A DNA stretch of 64,000 nucleotides from Spirosoma utsteinense. GTDB taxonomy: Bacteria; Bacteroidota; Bacteroidia; Cytophagales; Spirosomataceae. This document shows positions 34,825 to 43,369 of this stretch, in pieces. How positions within the stretch are numbered: the stretch's first letter is position 1; each line of letters starts with the position of its first letter. A program made the translations under genes and the position numbers. The notes under the pieces are model-generated. The model did not search any database, was not told where the DNA came from, and worked only from the letters and a program-made list of their open reading frames with translations. Location: the NCBI RefSeq assembly GCF_014282275.1, contig NZ_VFIA01000015.1, positions 1 to 64,000 on the forward strand, given 5' to 3'.

Positions 34825-35022
34825 ATGGATACTTCTAACCCGTTTAAACAGTTGGAGCCGGATGGATTTTGTCCGCCTAACCTCAAAGAAGAGATTGTGT
34901 CCGAAATTGACCTGATCCGAAATTCACTGACCGTTGTCGAAGTCTATGTCGACCAGTTGTTCGGCGTGTTTCTGGCTTCGTTGACCCCACTCACCCCCAA
35001 GCCTAATGAACAAGCTTCCTAA
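34825..35022 (+). CDS. Small acidic protein (65 aa) co-encoded with the MscS-like channel
   Basis: A 65-aa protein reading MDTSNPFKQLEPDGFCPP, then KEEIVSEIDLIRNSL and a hydrophobic VDQLFGVFLASL end. The pattern NPFKQ-x-E-x-PP-x-LK-E-x-V-SEID-x-IR is one I associate with small Cytophagales proteins next to channel genes; function unknown. Its end overlaps the start of the next gene by 17 nt and its start is 9 nt after the sigma gene, supporting a real operon member. Confidence 0.7.
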   Translation: MDTSNPFKQLEPDGFCPPNLKEEIVSEIDLIRNSLTVVEVYVDQLFGVFLASLTPLTPKPNEQAS

Positions 35023-35830
35023 TCTGGCCGAAATTTTACAAAATACATTTCAAACCCTTATTGATCAGTTTATTGAGTTCGTCCCCCGCTTGATGGGGGG
35101 GCTGGTCATCCTGATTATCGGAATTGTAGTAGCTAAAATTGCTGCATTTGTAGTTCGGCGTATTCTCGAACGAGTTGGCTTCGATAAAATTGGTGAGCGG
35201 CTAAACGAAATAAGTGTTATCAAACAGCTGAAAACTGAGATTAAGCTAAGCGAAATAGTGGCAAAGGTTCTATACTATTTCATTCTGCTCGTATTTATCA
35301 CAGCCGCCACCGAAACGCTTGGCGTAGCTGCAATTACGCAGATGGTTTCCTCTTTGGTAACGTTTATTCCCAAATTGATTGCAGCTGCTATTATGCTGCA
35401 GGTCGGTGTTTTACTAGCCGACGCACTTCGGGCTGGGGTAGTAAGCTTATGCGACTCGTTCAAGATTGCTTCGGGCCGGCTTTTAGGGACAATTGTTTTT
35501 ATCTTTTTCCTGGTCATCACTATCATTAGCGCACTAGGACAGGCAGGCATCAACACCGAGCTGCTCGAATCAAGTTTCAATCTCGTTATTGGCGGTGTCA
35601 TATTCGCCTTCGCCATTGGCTATGGGATTGCCTCGCGGGACGTTATGGCCAACATTCTGTCGTCGTTCTACTCCAAGAGCCAATACAAAGTAGGTCAGAT
35701 TATCCAGATCGATGACGTGAAAGGCGCGATTTTAACGATCGACAGTACAACCTTGACCTTACAGACAGGGAGTACAACAACCGTGTTTCCATTACAGGCC
35801 TTGCAGACGAAAAAAGTGGAAATATTTTGA
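35006..35830 (+). CDS. MscS-like / conserved TM-helix mechanosensitive channel family protein
   Basis: A 274-aa membrane protein with five hydrophobic segments: LMGGLVILIIGIVVAKIAAF near 29-48, ILLVFITAATETLGV near 92, ITQMVSSLVTFIPKLIAAAI near 111-130, LLGTIVFIFFLVITIISALG near 158-177 and NLVIGGVIFAFAIGYGIASR near 190-209. The last, with AIGYGIASRDVMANILSSFY, resembles the MscS pore helix and its junction. A short beta domain follows (VGQIIQIDDVKGAILTI). The family (PF05552 with MscS-like end) is thought to open on membrane tension. In one unit with the small 65-aa gene. Confidence 0.85.
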   Translation: MNKLPNLAEILQNTFQTLIDQFIEFVPRLMGGLVILIIGIVVAKIAAFVVRRILERVGFDKIGERLNEISVIKQLKTEIKLSEIVAKVLYYFILLVFITAATETLGVAAITQMVSSLVTFIPKLIAAAIMLQVGVLLADALRAGVVSLCDSFKIASGRLLGTIVFIFFLVITIISALGQAGINTELLESSFNLVIGGVIFAFAIGYGIASRDVMANILSSFYSKSQYKVGQIIQIDDVKGAILTIDSTTLTLQTGSTTTVFPLQALQTKKVEIF

Positions 35831-35888
35831 CTAATCACCTTTAATTCAGTAAGTTAATTTATCTGTAACTGTGTTTAATTTATCTATA

Positions 35889-36839
35889 ATGAAAACGTTT
35901 TTATGTGTGCTGATCTTTTGGGGAAGCCTTAGCCCTCTGCTGGCGCAGGATTCAACCGTCGTTACCAACTTCAAGGATACGGTTTCTGTGAAGCCTGATA
36001 CGTCGTACTGGCAGCGGTCCTTTAGCGGTGGTGTCAACTTCAACCAGGCGTCATTTAGCAACTGGACAGGGGGCGGGGTCAATTCGGTAGCGCTGGGAGC
36101 AGTCGTGGCAGCACGGGCCTTGTACACGAAGGCCAACTGGTCGTGGGATAACACGGCAGATCTCCAACTGGGTTTCGTTACGCAGAATGGCCTGACCCGG
36201 AAGGCAGCTGATCAAATTATGCTGAATTCCGTAGCCGGTTACAAAATCAGCCCAAAAATCGATTGGTTCGGGTCAGCAACATTCAGTTCATTTTTTGCTA
36301 CAGGTTACCGCTACAGCGGGTTGGCTACAGGTCAATCGTCGTTCAAGGTATCCAACTTTCTGGCCCCTGGCCAATTGACGCTGGCCTGGGGCGTCGCCTA
36401 TAAGCCAAGCGATTGGTTTGCACTACGGCTTAGTCCGTTTGCACCCCGGTTCACGTTCCTAAGCGATCAGGGTGTTCGTTTTAGCGAGAATGCTGCTGGT
36501 ATTCCCGTACGTAATCCTAATGCAATTGCTTATGGGGTGGCACCTGGAAAAAGTATCCGGACCGAATGGCTGGCCTTTCAATTACAGGCGTCTTTAATCC
36601 GCAACTTGAGTGAAAATGTGAATATAAATGCCAGATACCTGATGTATGCCAATTATAAAACATTGGATGCCATCGACCACCGTATCGATTTGATCCTGAC
36701 CGCAAAGGTAAATCGGTACCTAAGTACAACCTTCGGTGTAATCGCGCTGTTCGATAAGGATTTTATCGACGTCTGGCAACTTCAACAAACGCTGGCCATC
36801 GGTCTGGTGTATAACGTAAGCTCTTTCCGAAAAAAATAA
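35889..36839 (+). CDS. DUF3078 outer-membrane-type beta protein
   Basis: A 316-aa exported protein. A signal peptide (MKTFLCVLIFWGSLSPLLAQ) is followed by WQRSFSGGVNFNQASFSNWTGGG near 37-59 and alternating beta strands (KANWSWDNTADLQLGF, KISPKIDWFGSATFSSFF, LTLAWGVAYKPSDWFALRLSPF), the DUF3078 pattern. It likely forms a beta barrel in the outer membrane; function unknown. I chose the Met at 35889, where the signal peptide starts, over an upstream in-frame start at 35871. Confidence 0.85.
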   Translation: MKTFLCVLIFWGSLSPLLAQDSTVVTNFKDTVSVKPDTSYWQRSFSGGVNFNQASFSNWTGGGVNSVALGAVVAARALYTKANWSWDNTADLQLGFVTQNGLTRKAADQIMLNSVAGYKISPKIDWFGSATFSSFFATGYRYSGLATGQSSFKVSNFLAPGQLTLAWGVAYKPSDWFALRLSPFAPRFTFLSDQGVRFSENAAGIPVRNPNAIAYGVAPGKSIRTEWLAFQLQASLIRNLSENVNINARYLMYANYKTLDAIDHRIDLILTAKVNRYLSTTFGVIALFDKDFIDVWQLQQTLAIGLVYNVSSFRKK

Positions 36840-36946
36840 AGAGAGTAGGCTATTCTATCAATGGTCTCACGGTTCTCCGTGATCTCAACGCGCGCGTAGC
36901 CTGATCGTACCCTATCCTAACTTCACTATTTTAACTCTTACACACT

Positions 36947-37273
36947 ATGTTAAGCGAATTTAAAGCCTTTATTGCCCAGGGTAATGTGCTCGATCTGGCC
37001 GTTGGTATTATTATTGGCGCTGCGTTCACTAAAATTATAAATTCATTGGTGGAGGATATTCTGAATCCAATTCTTGGGCTGGCGCTCGGTGGAGTCGACC
37101 TGACTCAATTTAAAATTGTAATTAAAGAGGCTGTTGGAACGATACCCGAAGTAGCTATCCGGTATGGTAATTTTTTGAACGCCATCCTCCAGTTTTTGAT
37201 CGTTGCCGGGGTCATATTTATGATAGTAAAGGCTGCTAACCGTAGCCGTTTGTCGAAGTCAGCGGAAGCCTGA
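36947..37273 (+). CDS. mscL: Large-conductance mechanosensitive channel MscL (short form)
   Basis: MscL is a pentameric inner-membrane safety valve opened by high tension after osmotic down-shock. TM1 reads GNVLDLAVGIIIGAAFTKIINSLVEDI (shown in part: LAVGIIIGAAFTKII near 16-30). TM2 is ILQFLIVAGVIFMIVKAANR near 78-97. At 108 aa it is shorter than the E. coli protein (136 aa): the periplasmic loop is reduced and the cytoplasmic C-terminal helix bundle is nearly absent. Pore glycines are kept. Neighbour of an MscS-like gene. Confidence 0.92.
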   Translation: MLSEFKAFIAQGNVLDLAVGIIIGAAFTKIINSLVEDILNPILGLALGGVDLTQFKIVIKEAVGTIPEVAIRYGNFLNAILQFLIVAGVIFMIVKAANRSRLSKSAEA

Positions 37274-37304
37274 TCTTAATCTGTATTTCGGAAAGTTGAT
37301 AGAA

Positions 37305-37332
37305 AAGCCCCGTCCTTTGGTCGGGGCTTCTT
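37305..37332 (+). terminator. Terminator after mscL
   Basis: An 8-bp GC-rich stem (aagccccg 37305-37312 with 37322-37329), a 9-nt loop and a CTTCATTT tail. Confidence 0.7.
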
Positions 37333-37368
37333 CATTTATGCGTTATTTTGCTCCTGATATAGTTAATT

Positions 37369-38724
37369 ATGGCAGCAGCAAAACTAGTAATTCTTGGTGG
37401 AGGGGAGAGTGGCGTAGGAGCGGCCTTGCTGGCAAAAGCTAAAGGCTACGATGTATTTCTCTCTGACAAAAGCGCGCTGACCGATGCCTATCGCACCAGG
37501 CTACAGTTGGCTGGTATTGCCTTCGAAGAAGGTCAGCATACCGAAGAACGTATTCTGATGGCCGCAGAAGTGGTCAAAAGTCCCGGAATTCCCGGAACTG
37601 TGCCACTGGTTCAAAAACTCAGGGCACAGGGCACGCCGGTAATCTCCGAAATTGAGTTTGCCGCCCGTTATACGAAGGCAAAGCTCATTGGCATTACGGG
37701 TAGTAACGGGAAAACTACCACCACGCTATTGATCTATCATCTGCTCAAACAGGCTGGTCTTAACGTCGGCCTGGCTGGTAACGTGGGTGATAGTTTTGCC
37801 GCACAGGTCATCGATGACACGTTTGATTATTTTGCGCTGGAGCTAAGTAGTTTTCAACTGGACGATATGTACGAAACGCATCTCAATGTGATGGTGCTGC
37901 TCAATATAACACCCGACCATCTTGACCGATACGGGTACAACTTTCAGAATTACGTGAATTCCAAATTCCGGATTCTACAAAATGCCGAGCCCAGCGATGA
38001 CTTTATCTATTTTGCTGAAAGCCGCCCGATCGAACGCGAATTAACAAGGCATAACCCTGCCGTACATCACTTGCCAATTTCGCTTGAAACACCTGTTTCA
38101 GAAGGAGGCTACCTGGCTGGTGGGCTGCTACAAACCAAGCGTCGGGGAAAAGCATTCGAGATAAGGCAGGACGAAACCCCACTGCGTGGTCCCCATAATG
38201 CCATCAACATGCTGGCGGCTGTGCTGGCGGCTCAGTCGGTAGGCGTATCGAACGAAGCCCTGATGGAGGGTTTGCGCACATTTGAGAACGCGGCCCACCG
38301 GCTCGAACCCGCCGGAACGGTTGCTGGCATTCAGTTCATCAATGATTCGAAAGCGACTAATGTCGACTCAGTTTACTACGCCCTGTCGAGTATGGATGCT
38401 CCTGTTATCTGGATTGCGGGTGGACAGGATAAAGGCAATGATTACTCTCAGCTTGATGAGTTGGTAGGCCGTAAAGTAAAGACGCTGATTTGTCTGGGCA
38501 TCGATAATCATAAATTGCTAGATTACTTTGGTACAAAAGTGCCGTCCATCTATGAGACACAGACGGTTCAGGATGCAGTTGCCAAAGGATTGACCTTAGG
38601 TCGGCCGGGCGATGTGGTATTACTGTCGCCCGCCTGTGCGAGTTTCGATCTGTTCAAAAATTATGAAGATCGGGGCAATCAATTCAAAGCTGCTGTGAAA
38701 AACCTACTGATGAGTGATGAATAA
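37369..38724 (+). CDS. murD: UDP-MurNAc-L-Ala:D-Glu ligase MurD
   Basis: MurD adds D-glutamate to UDP-MurNAc-L-Ala. The 451-aa sequence has an N-terminal Rossmann-like start LVILGGGESGVGAALLAKA, the ATP motif GITGSNGKTTTTLLIYHLL near 106-124, NITPDHLDRYGYNF near 181-194 and the C-terminal motif LLSPACASFDLFKNYEDRG near 422-440. Restarts the cell wall cluster after the 7-kb interruption. Its last codons are part of the word-repeat palindrome that follows. Confidence 0.96.
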   Translation: MAAAKLVILGGGESGVGAALLAKAKGYDVFLSDKSALTDAYRTRLQLAGIAFEEGQHTEERILMAAEVVKSPGIPGTVPLVQKLRAQGTPVISEIEFAARYTKAKLIGITGSNGKTTTTLLIYHLLKQAGLNVGLAGNVGDSFAAQVIDDTFDYFALELSSFQLDDMYETHLNVMVLLNITPDHLDRYGYNFQNYVNSKFRILQNAEPSDDFIYFAESRPIERELTRHNPAVHHLPISLETPVSEGGYLAGGLLQTKRRGKAFEIRQDETPLRGPHNAINMLAAVLAAQSVGVSNEALMEGLRTFENAAHRLEPAGTVAGIQFINDSKATNVDSVYYALSSMDAPVIWIAGGQDKGNDYSQLDELVGRKVKTLICLGIDNHKLLDYFGTKVPSIYETQTVQDAVAKGLTLGRPGDVVLLSPACASFDLFKNYEDRGNQFKAAVKNLLMSDE

Positions 38725-38816
38725 TGAATGATGAACGATGAATGATGAGCGCGTTTATCATTCATCATTCATCATTCATCACTCATCGTTCATCACTCAT
38801 CGTTCATCATTAACAA
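38708..38816. repeat. Low-complexity palindrome (atgatgaa words) spanning the murD stop codon
   Basis: The left part (about 38708-38748) repeats gatgaat/gatgaac words; the right part (about 38758-38816) repeats the reverse complement attcatc/gttcatc words. The inner 20 nt of both arms pair with one mismatch around a short loop near 38749-38757. The left arm includes the last codons and stop of murD; the right arm ends just before the ftsW start. Confidence 0.85.
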
Positions 38817-38818
38817 AC

Positions 38819-39940
38819 ATGTTCCTTCGCGACTGGATTCAAACGCATCTGAAAGGCGACCGCCAAATCTGGTGGATCGTGCTGTATTTATCGATCATGA
38901 GCGTACTGGTTGTTTACAGCGCGGTCGGTACGAAAGCATTTCGCGAGCTCGACGGTAATACCGAAGCGTTCCTGCTCAAACACGGCTCCCTACTACTACT
39001 GGGGTTAGCCTGTACGTATTTTGCGCACCGGGTCAACTACGTTTACTATGCCCGCTTATCGAAATTTGGGCTGTGGCTATCGATTCCGCTGTTGTTATGG
39101 GCCTTTTTCAAAGGAACAAACCTGAACGACGCTTCACGCTGGGTTACCATTCCTATCATCAACCAAACTTTCCAGCCATCAGATTTGGCAAAACTGGCGT
39201 TAATCTCAAACCTGGCGGCTATGCTGGCCAAGCGGCAGCGGTTTATGAGCGATCCCAGTGTGCTATTCAATCTGATTCTCTGGATCGGTATTATTTGTTC
39301 GCTCATTATTCTCTCGAACACGTCAACGGCCCTGCTGCTGGCTGCGACCTGCTTCTTGCTCATGTACATTGGTCGGGTACCCGTCCGGTACCTGGCCTAT
39401 ATGATTGGCGTGTGCGTGCTGTTCGGGGGAATGGCCCTGATGGTAGGGCAGCGTTTTGGAACGGCCACTAACCGTGTGAAAAGCTTTATGGATTCTGACA
39501 CGATCCTGTACCAGGTCGAGCAGTCTTATATTGCCCTGGCTAACGGTGGCCTGCAGGGCCAGGGTCCTGGAAACAGCCACCAGCGAAATACCCTCCCCAA
39601 CCCGTTCTCCGACTTTATCTATTCCATTATCGTTGAGGAATATGGGTTGATTTTTGGCGGTATTCCGGTTGTGCTGGCTTACATCCTGTTTCTTTGGCGA
39701 GGTATGAAAACGCTTCAGAAAGCGACCCGACCGTTTGGCGGACTGCTATCGGCAGGGCTGACATTCAGCATCGTTTTTCAGGCATTTGCCAGTATTTGTG
39801 TGGCTATAGGCCTGGCTCCAGTTACGGGGCAACCGCTCCCGTTGCTCAGCATGGGCGGTACATCGCTCATTTTCACGGGTATAGCTATTGGCATTGTGCT
39901 AAGTGTAAGTCGTGATGAAGTTGATGAAAGTAAAATTTAA
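38819..39940 (+). CDS. ftsW: FtsW/RodA/SpoVE-family glycan polymerase (FtsW)
   Basis: FtsW is the septal peptidoglycan glycosyltransferase of the SEDS family, an inner-membrane protein with about ten TM helices. The sequence (373 aa) has SDLAKLALISNLAAML, the large extracellular loop with VEQSYIALANGGLQGQGPGNS near 230-250, and PLLSMGGTSLIFTGIAIGI near 340-358. Start ATG 38819 was chosen because the longer frame translates the repeat into a His/Ser-rich stretch unlike any FtsW. Placed between murD and murG as usual. Confidence 0.93.
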   Translation: MFLRDWIQTHLKGDRQIWWIVLYLSIMSVLVVYSAVGTKAFRELDGNTEAFLLKHGSLLLLGLACTYFAHRVNYVYYARLSKFGLWLSIPLLLWAFFKGTNLNDASRWVTIPIINQTFQPSDLAKLALISNLAAMLAKRQRFMSDPSVLFNLILWIGIICSLIILSNTSTALLLAATCFLLMYIGRVPVRYLAYMIGVCVLFGGMALMVGQRFGTATNRVKSFMDSDTILYQVEQSYIALANGGLQGQGPGNSHQRNTLPNPFSDFIYSIIVEEYGLIFGGIPVVLAYILFLWRGMKTLQKATRPFGGLLSAGLTFSIVFQAFASICVAIGLAPVTGQPLPLLSMGGTSLIFTGIAIGIVLSVSRDEVDESKI

Positions 39941-40015
39941 CCCTAGTGATCAGCTATACGTATGGTGGCTATCGCGTCAGTACATACCCATACTGAGCAC
40001 GCAACATAATCCTGA

Positions 40016-41125
40016 ATGCCAAAACGATTTATTATAAGCGGAGGAGGAACGGGCGGTCATATTTATCCCGCCATTGCGATTGCCAACGAACTGAAAGCAC
40101 GGGACACCGCCACCGAGATCCTGTTTGTGGGTGCCGAAGGAAAGATGGAAATGGAAAAAGTGCCACGGGCAGGCTACCGTATTGTAGGACTGCCTATAGT
40201 GGGCATCAAACGCGAACTGACGTTATCAAACCTGGCTTTTCCGCTCAAATTAGGCCGAAGTCTGCTGAAAGCGCAGGAGGTTATCCGCAACTTTCGGCCC
40301 GATGCGGCTATTGGAGTAGGTGGCTACGCCAGTGGGCCGTTGCTTTTATCTGCCTCTCTTCGGGGTATCCCAACGCTTATCCAGGAACAAAACTCGTATG
40401 CTGGCCTGACCAACAAAGTGCTTGCCCGCTGGGCGAAGCGTATCTGTGTGGCCTACCCGGGTATGGATGCCTTTTTCGCAGCCGAAAAAATCAGACTGAC
40501 TGGTAATCCCGTTCGCAGCGACATTCAGTTTGCCGATCAACAGGTTGAAGCAGGACAACTCTTTTTTGGATTGGAATCCAGCCGCCCTACCTTACTGGTG
40601 ATTGGTGGTAGTCAGGGTGCCCGAACCCTGAATGAGAGCCTGGAGGCAGGCCTTAAGCAATTTGTCGATGCCGGTGTTCAGGTGATCTGGCAAACGGGCC
40701 CTGCTTTTATTGAGCGGGCACGAGCCGCCGTAGCCGCCGTTGATTCGCCACTGATAAGGGCCTATGACTTTATCTATGATATGGACAAAGCTTACGCCGT
40801 TGCCGATGCTGTAGTATCGCGGGCAGGTGCGCTGTCGGTGTCGGAGCTTTGTCTGGTTGGCAGACCCGCTATTCTGGTGCCATTTCCGGCGGCTGCTGAA
40901 GATCACCAGACGAAGAATGCGATGGCCCTGGTCGATCGCCAGGCTGCGCTGCTTATCACCGACCAAAACGCCCGCACCGAACTCGTTACGGCTGCACTCG
41001 ACCTGCTCAATAACGCTCCGCAACGGCAACAGCTGAGCCGGGAAATCAAAACCTTTGCCAAACCCAATGCTGCCCGCGACATTGCACAGGAAGTGCTAAA
41101 CCTAACGGGGCCGGGTCTGGCTTAA
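40016..41125 (+). CDS. murG: UDP-GlcNAc:lipid I transferase MurG
   Basis: MurG adds GlcNAc to lipid I to make lipid II at the inner face of the membrane. The N-terminal glycine loop GGGTGGHIYPAIAIA is at residues 9-23, GVGGYASGPLLLSA near 101-114, EQNSYAGLTNKVLAR near 126-140, VIGGSQGARTLNE near 196-208 and ADAVVSRAGALSVSEL near 263-278. Length 369 aa is typical. Confidence 0.97.
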   Translation: MPKRFIISGGGTGGHIYPAIAIANELKARDTATEILFVGAEGKMEMEKVPRAGYRIVGLPIVGIKRELTLSNLAFPLKLGRSLLKAQEVIRNFRPDAAIGVGGYASGPLLLSASLRGIPTLIQEQNSYAGLTNKVLARWAKRICVAYPGMDAFFAAEKIRLTGNPVRSDIQFADQQVEAGQLFFGLESSRPTLLVIGGSQGARTLNESLEAGLKQFVDAGVQVIWQTGPAFIERARAAVAAVDSPLIRAYDFIYDMDKAYAVADAVVSRAGALSVSELCLVGRPAILVPFPAAAEDHQTKNAMALVDRQAALLITDQNARTELVTAALDLLNNAPQRQQLSREIKTFAKPNAARDIAQEVLNLTGPGLA

Positions 41126-41172
41126 TTTTTAAACTTCTCCAACAGGCCTACCCAAGGTCTGTACCTTTTCGT

Positions 41173-42558
41173 ATGACATTAGATCAATTCAAATACATAT
41201 ATTTTCTCGGCATTGGTGGCATCGGTATGAGTGCGCTGGCTCGCTGGTTTGGCGTGAATGGATACAGCGTTGCTGGCTATGACAAGACACCCTCAGTGCT
41301 TACCGATGCGTTGGAGGCCGAGGGCATGGCTATTCATTTCACGGAAGATGTTGACCAGATACCAGCTATGTTTCGCGACAATCCGGCCGAGACGCTTGTA
41401 ATCTATACACCTGCCGTTCCTAAAACCCACGCAGAATATATTTACCTGACCGAAAAAGGATTCGTTCTGCAAAAGCGGTCACAGGTGCTGGGCCTGCTGG
41501 CCGGGCAGATGAAAACAGTGGCCGTAGCCGGTACACACGGCAAGACGACGACATCTTCGATGGTGGCGCATATCCTGCGGCATGCAGGAATGAATTGTGC
41601 TGCTTTCTTAGGTGGTATTACCAATAATTATGGTACCAACTTCCTGCTTAACGAACCCGCCGATGATTTAAAGTCGGTTGTTTGCGTGGTGGAGGCCGAC
41701 GAATTTGATCGGTCGTTTCTGACCCTGTTTCCACAGATTGCCGTTGTTACATCCACAGATGCTGACCATTTGGATATTTATGGAGCGCATGAGGCTGTAC
41801 TGGAGTCGTTCGGCTTGTTTGTAAGCCAGATCGATTCGGAAGGCGTTTTACTGATGAAGCAAGGTTTATCGCTGGCCGAAAAAACAAAAGCAACCGTTCA
41901 GACGTATTCATTGAACGAAGGCGACTTCCATAGCCGTCAATTAAAGATAGAAGACGCTACATTTGTGTTTGATTTAGTATATGAAAGTGGTGTTATTTGC
42001 GATATCAAGTTAACTGTTCCCGGATTTCATAACGTGGAGAATGCCGTAGTTGCTGGCGCGGTTGCGCTTGAGTTGGGCGTGTCGCCAGAGGCAATTCGAT
42101 TGGCCTTAAACAGCTACCGTGGTGTTCGTCGTCGATTCGAGTATGTGCTTAAGACCGATCAGGCCGTATTGATCGATGACTATGCACATCATCCAACCGA
42201 AGTGATGGCTTTCCTTTCTTCGGTGAAAGCCCTCTACCCAGACCGGGAGTTAACCGCCATATTTCAGCCGCACCTGTTTAGCCGGACGCGCGATTTTGCT
42301 GAAGGCTTTGCCGAGAGTCTATCAATAGCCGACCATGTGCTCCTGCTGGATATTTATCCGGCTCGCGAACTACCCATGGAAGGGGTTACGTCTGATTTGA
42401 TTTTTCAGGACGTTCGGTCGAAAACAAAAAAACAATGTACCAAAGCCGAATTAACAGACGTTGTGCGAAGAATGAAGCCTTCTTTACTGGTAACTATCGG
42501 CGCTGGCGACATCGATAAATTGCTTCCGACATTAAAAACCGTGTTAGAAGACCAATAG
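41173..42558 (+). CDS. murC: UDP-MurNAc:L-Ala ligase MurC
   Basis: MurC joins L-alanine to UDP-MurNAc, the first step of stem peptide synthesis. The N-terminal domain has FLGIGGIGMSALARWF near 10-25; the ATP site is AVAGTHGKTTTSSMVAHIL near 117-135; EADEFDRSFL near 174 and DDYAHHPTEVMAF near 335 are further family motifs. 461 aa. Part of the murG-murC-ftsQ-ftsA-ftsZ order. Confidence 0.97.
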   Translation: MTLDQFKYIYFLGIGGIGMSALARWFGVNGYSVAGYDKTPSVLTDALEAEGMAIHFTEDVDQIPAMFRDNPAETLVIYTPAVPKTHAEYIYLTEKGFVLQKRSQVLGLLAGQMKTVAVAGTHGKTTTSSMVAHILRHAGMNCAAFLGGITNNYGTNFLLNEPADDLKSVVCVVEADEFDRSFLTLFPQIAVVTSTDADHLDIYGAHEAVLESFGLFVSQIDSEGVLLMKQGLSLAEKTKATVQTYSLNEGDFHSRQLKIEDATFVFDLVYESGVICDIKLTVPGFHNVENAVVAGAVALELGVSPEAIRLALNSYRGVRRRFEYVLKTDQAVLIDDYAHHPTEVMAFLSSVKALYPDRELTAIFQPHLFSRTRDFAEGFAESLSIADHVLLLDIYPARELPMEGVTSDLIFQDVRSKTKKQCTKAELTDVVRRMKPSLLVTIGAGDIDKLLPTLKTVLEDQ

Positions 42559-42595
42559 ATAAGAATATCTGTATGTTCACTTAGCTTATTTACAG

Positions 42596-43369
42596 ATGTT
42601 TTCTACCTTTAAATCAGCCAGAAAATGGCTATTCGCTGTCGGAGGACTTTTAGGCTTGTTTAGTCTGATTGCATTCACTGAAATACGGCAAGGACAAAAG
42701 CACGTTCAGGGGGTAGTCGTTCGGCTCGACCAGGTGGACGGGCATCGGTTTCTTACCCGGCGTGACGTATCGGGTTACCTGACGAACGAAGGAGCTGATC
42801 CGGTTATCGGCAGGGCGTATACCGACATGGACTTGCATCGGCTGGAAGCGCGGTTACGGCAACATGGATTAGTGCAAGATTGTGAAGTGTCGCGTGACTT
42901 GTCGGGCAATTTACTCGTCACCATTGAGCAGCCGCGCCCACTGGCGCGATTACTAACCGCTGGTGATGAGATACGATCTGTTTCGGGCCAATATGTTAGT
43001 GAAAAGGGTCGGTTCTTTCCGATTTCAATGAACTACTCGGCACGGGTACCCATATTGACGGGCCGTTATTTTGCAGTGAACAGGTCACTGGCAAGTGAGC
43101 GCAACTTACCGTTGCTGACCTTGCTGAAACAGATTCAGGATGATCCGTTTTGGCGAGCGCAAATCGCCGAGTTATCGGTCGACGAGCAGGGCGATGTGAC
43201 GATGTGGCCTCAGATGGGTAACCATCAAATCGAGTTTGGCCCGCCAGTTGATCTGGCAGCCAAGTTTAAAAAGTTGAAACTGTTTTATACGGACGTTTTA
43301 CCGGCGAAGGGTTGGGACCGTTACAGCCGGGTAAGCGTCCAATATCGAAATCAAATCGTGTGCGAATGA
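42596..43369 (+). CDS. ftsQ: Cell division protein FtsQ
   Basis: A 257-aa bitopic division protein: short cytoplasmic N-terminus, one TM helix near 9-27 (WLFAVGGLLGLFSLIAF) and a periplasmic part with the POTRA-like region (DGHRFLTRRDVSGYLTNEG near 48-66; DLHRLEARLRQHGLV near 78-92). FtsQ sequences are weakly conserved; position between murC and ftsA is strong support. Overlaps ftsA by 4 nt (ATGA). Confidence 0.88.
   Translation: MFSTFKSARKWLFAVGGLLGLFSLIAFTEIRQGQKHVQGVVVRLDQVDGHRFLTRRDVSGYLTNEGADPVIGRAYTDMDLHRLEARLRQHGLVQDCEVSRDLSGNLLVTIEQPRPLARLLTAGDEIRSVSGQYVSEKGRFFPISMNYSARVPILTGRYFAVNRSLASERNLPLLTLLKQIQDDPFWRAQIAELSVDEQGDVTMWPQMGNHQIEFGPPVDLAAKFKKLKLFYTDVLPAKGWDRYSRVSVQYRNQIVCE

Noticed and set aside
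38708-38816. CRISPR or direct-repeat replication origin (iterons)
   Set aside because: The words form two complementary halves with no constant spacing and no initiator gene is nearby.
38738-38818. Extension of ftsW through the repeat (His/Ser-rich N-terminus)
   Set aside because: The translated repeat is low-complexity and unlike any FtsW; Met at 38819 starts the family sequence.
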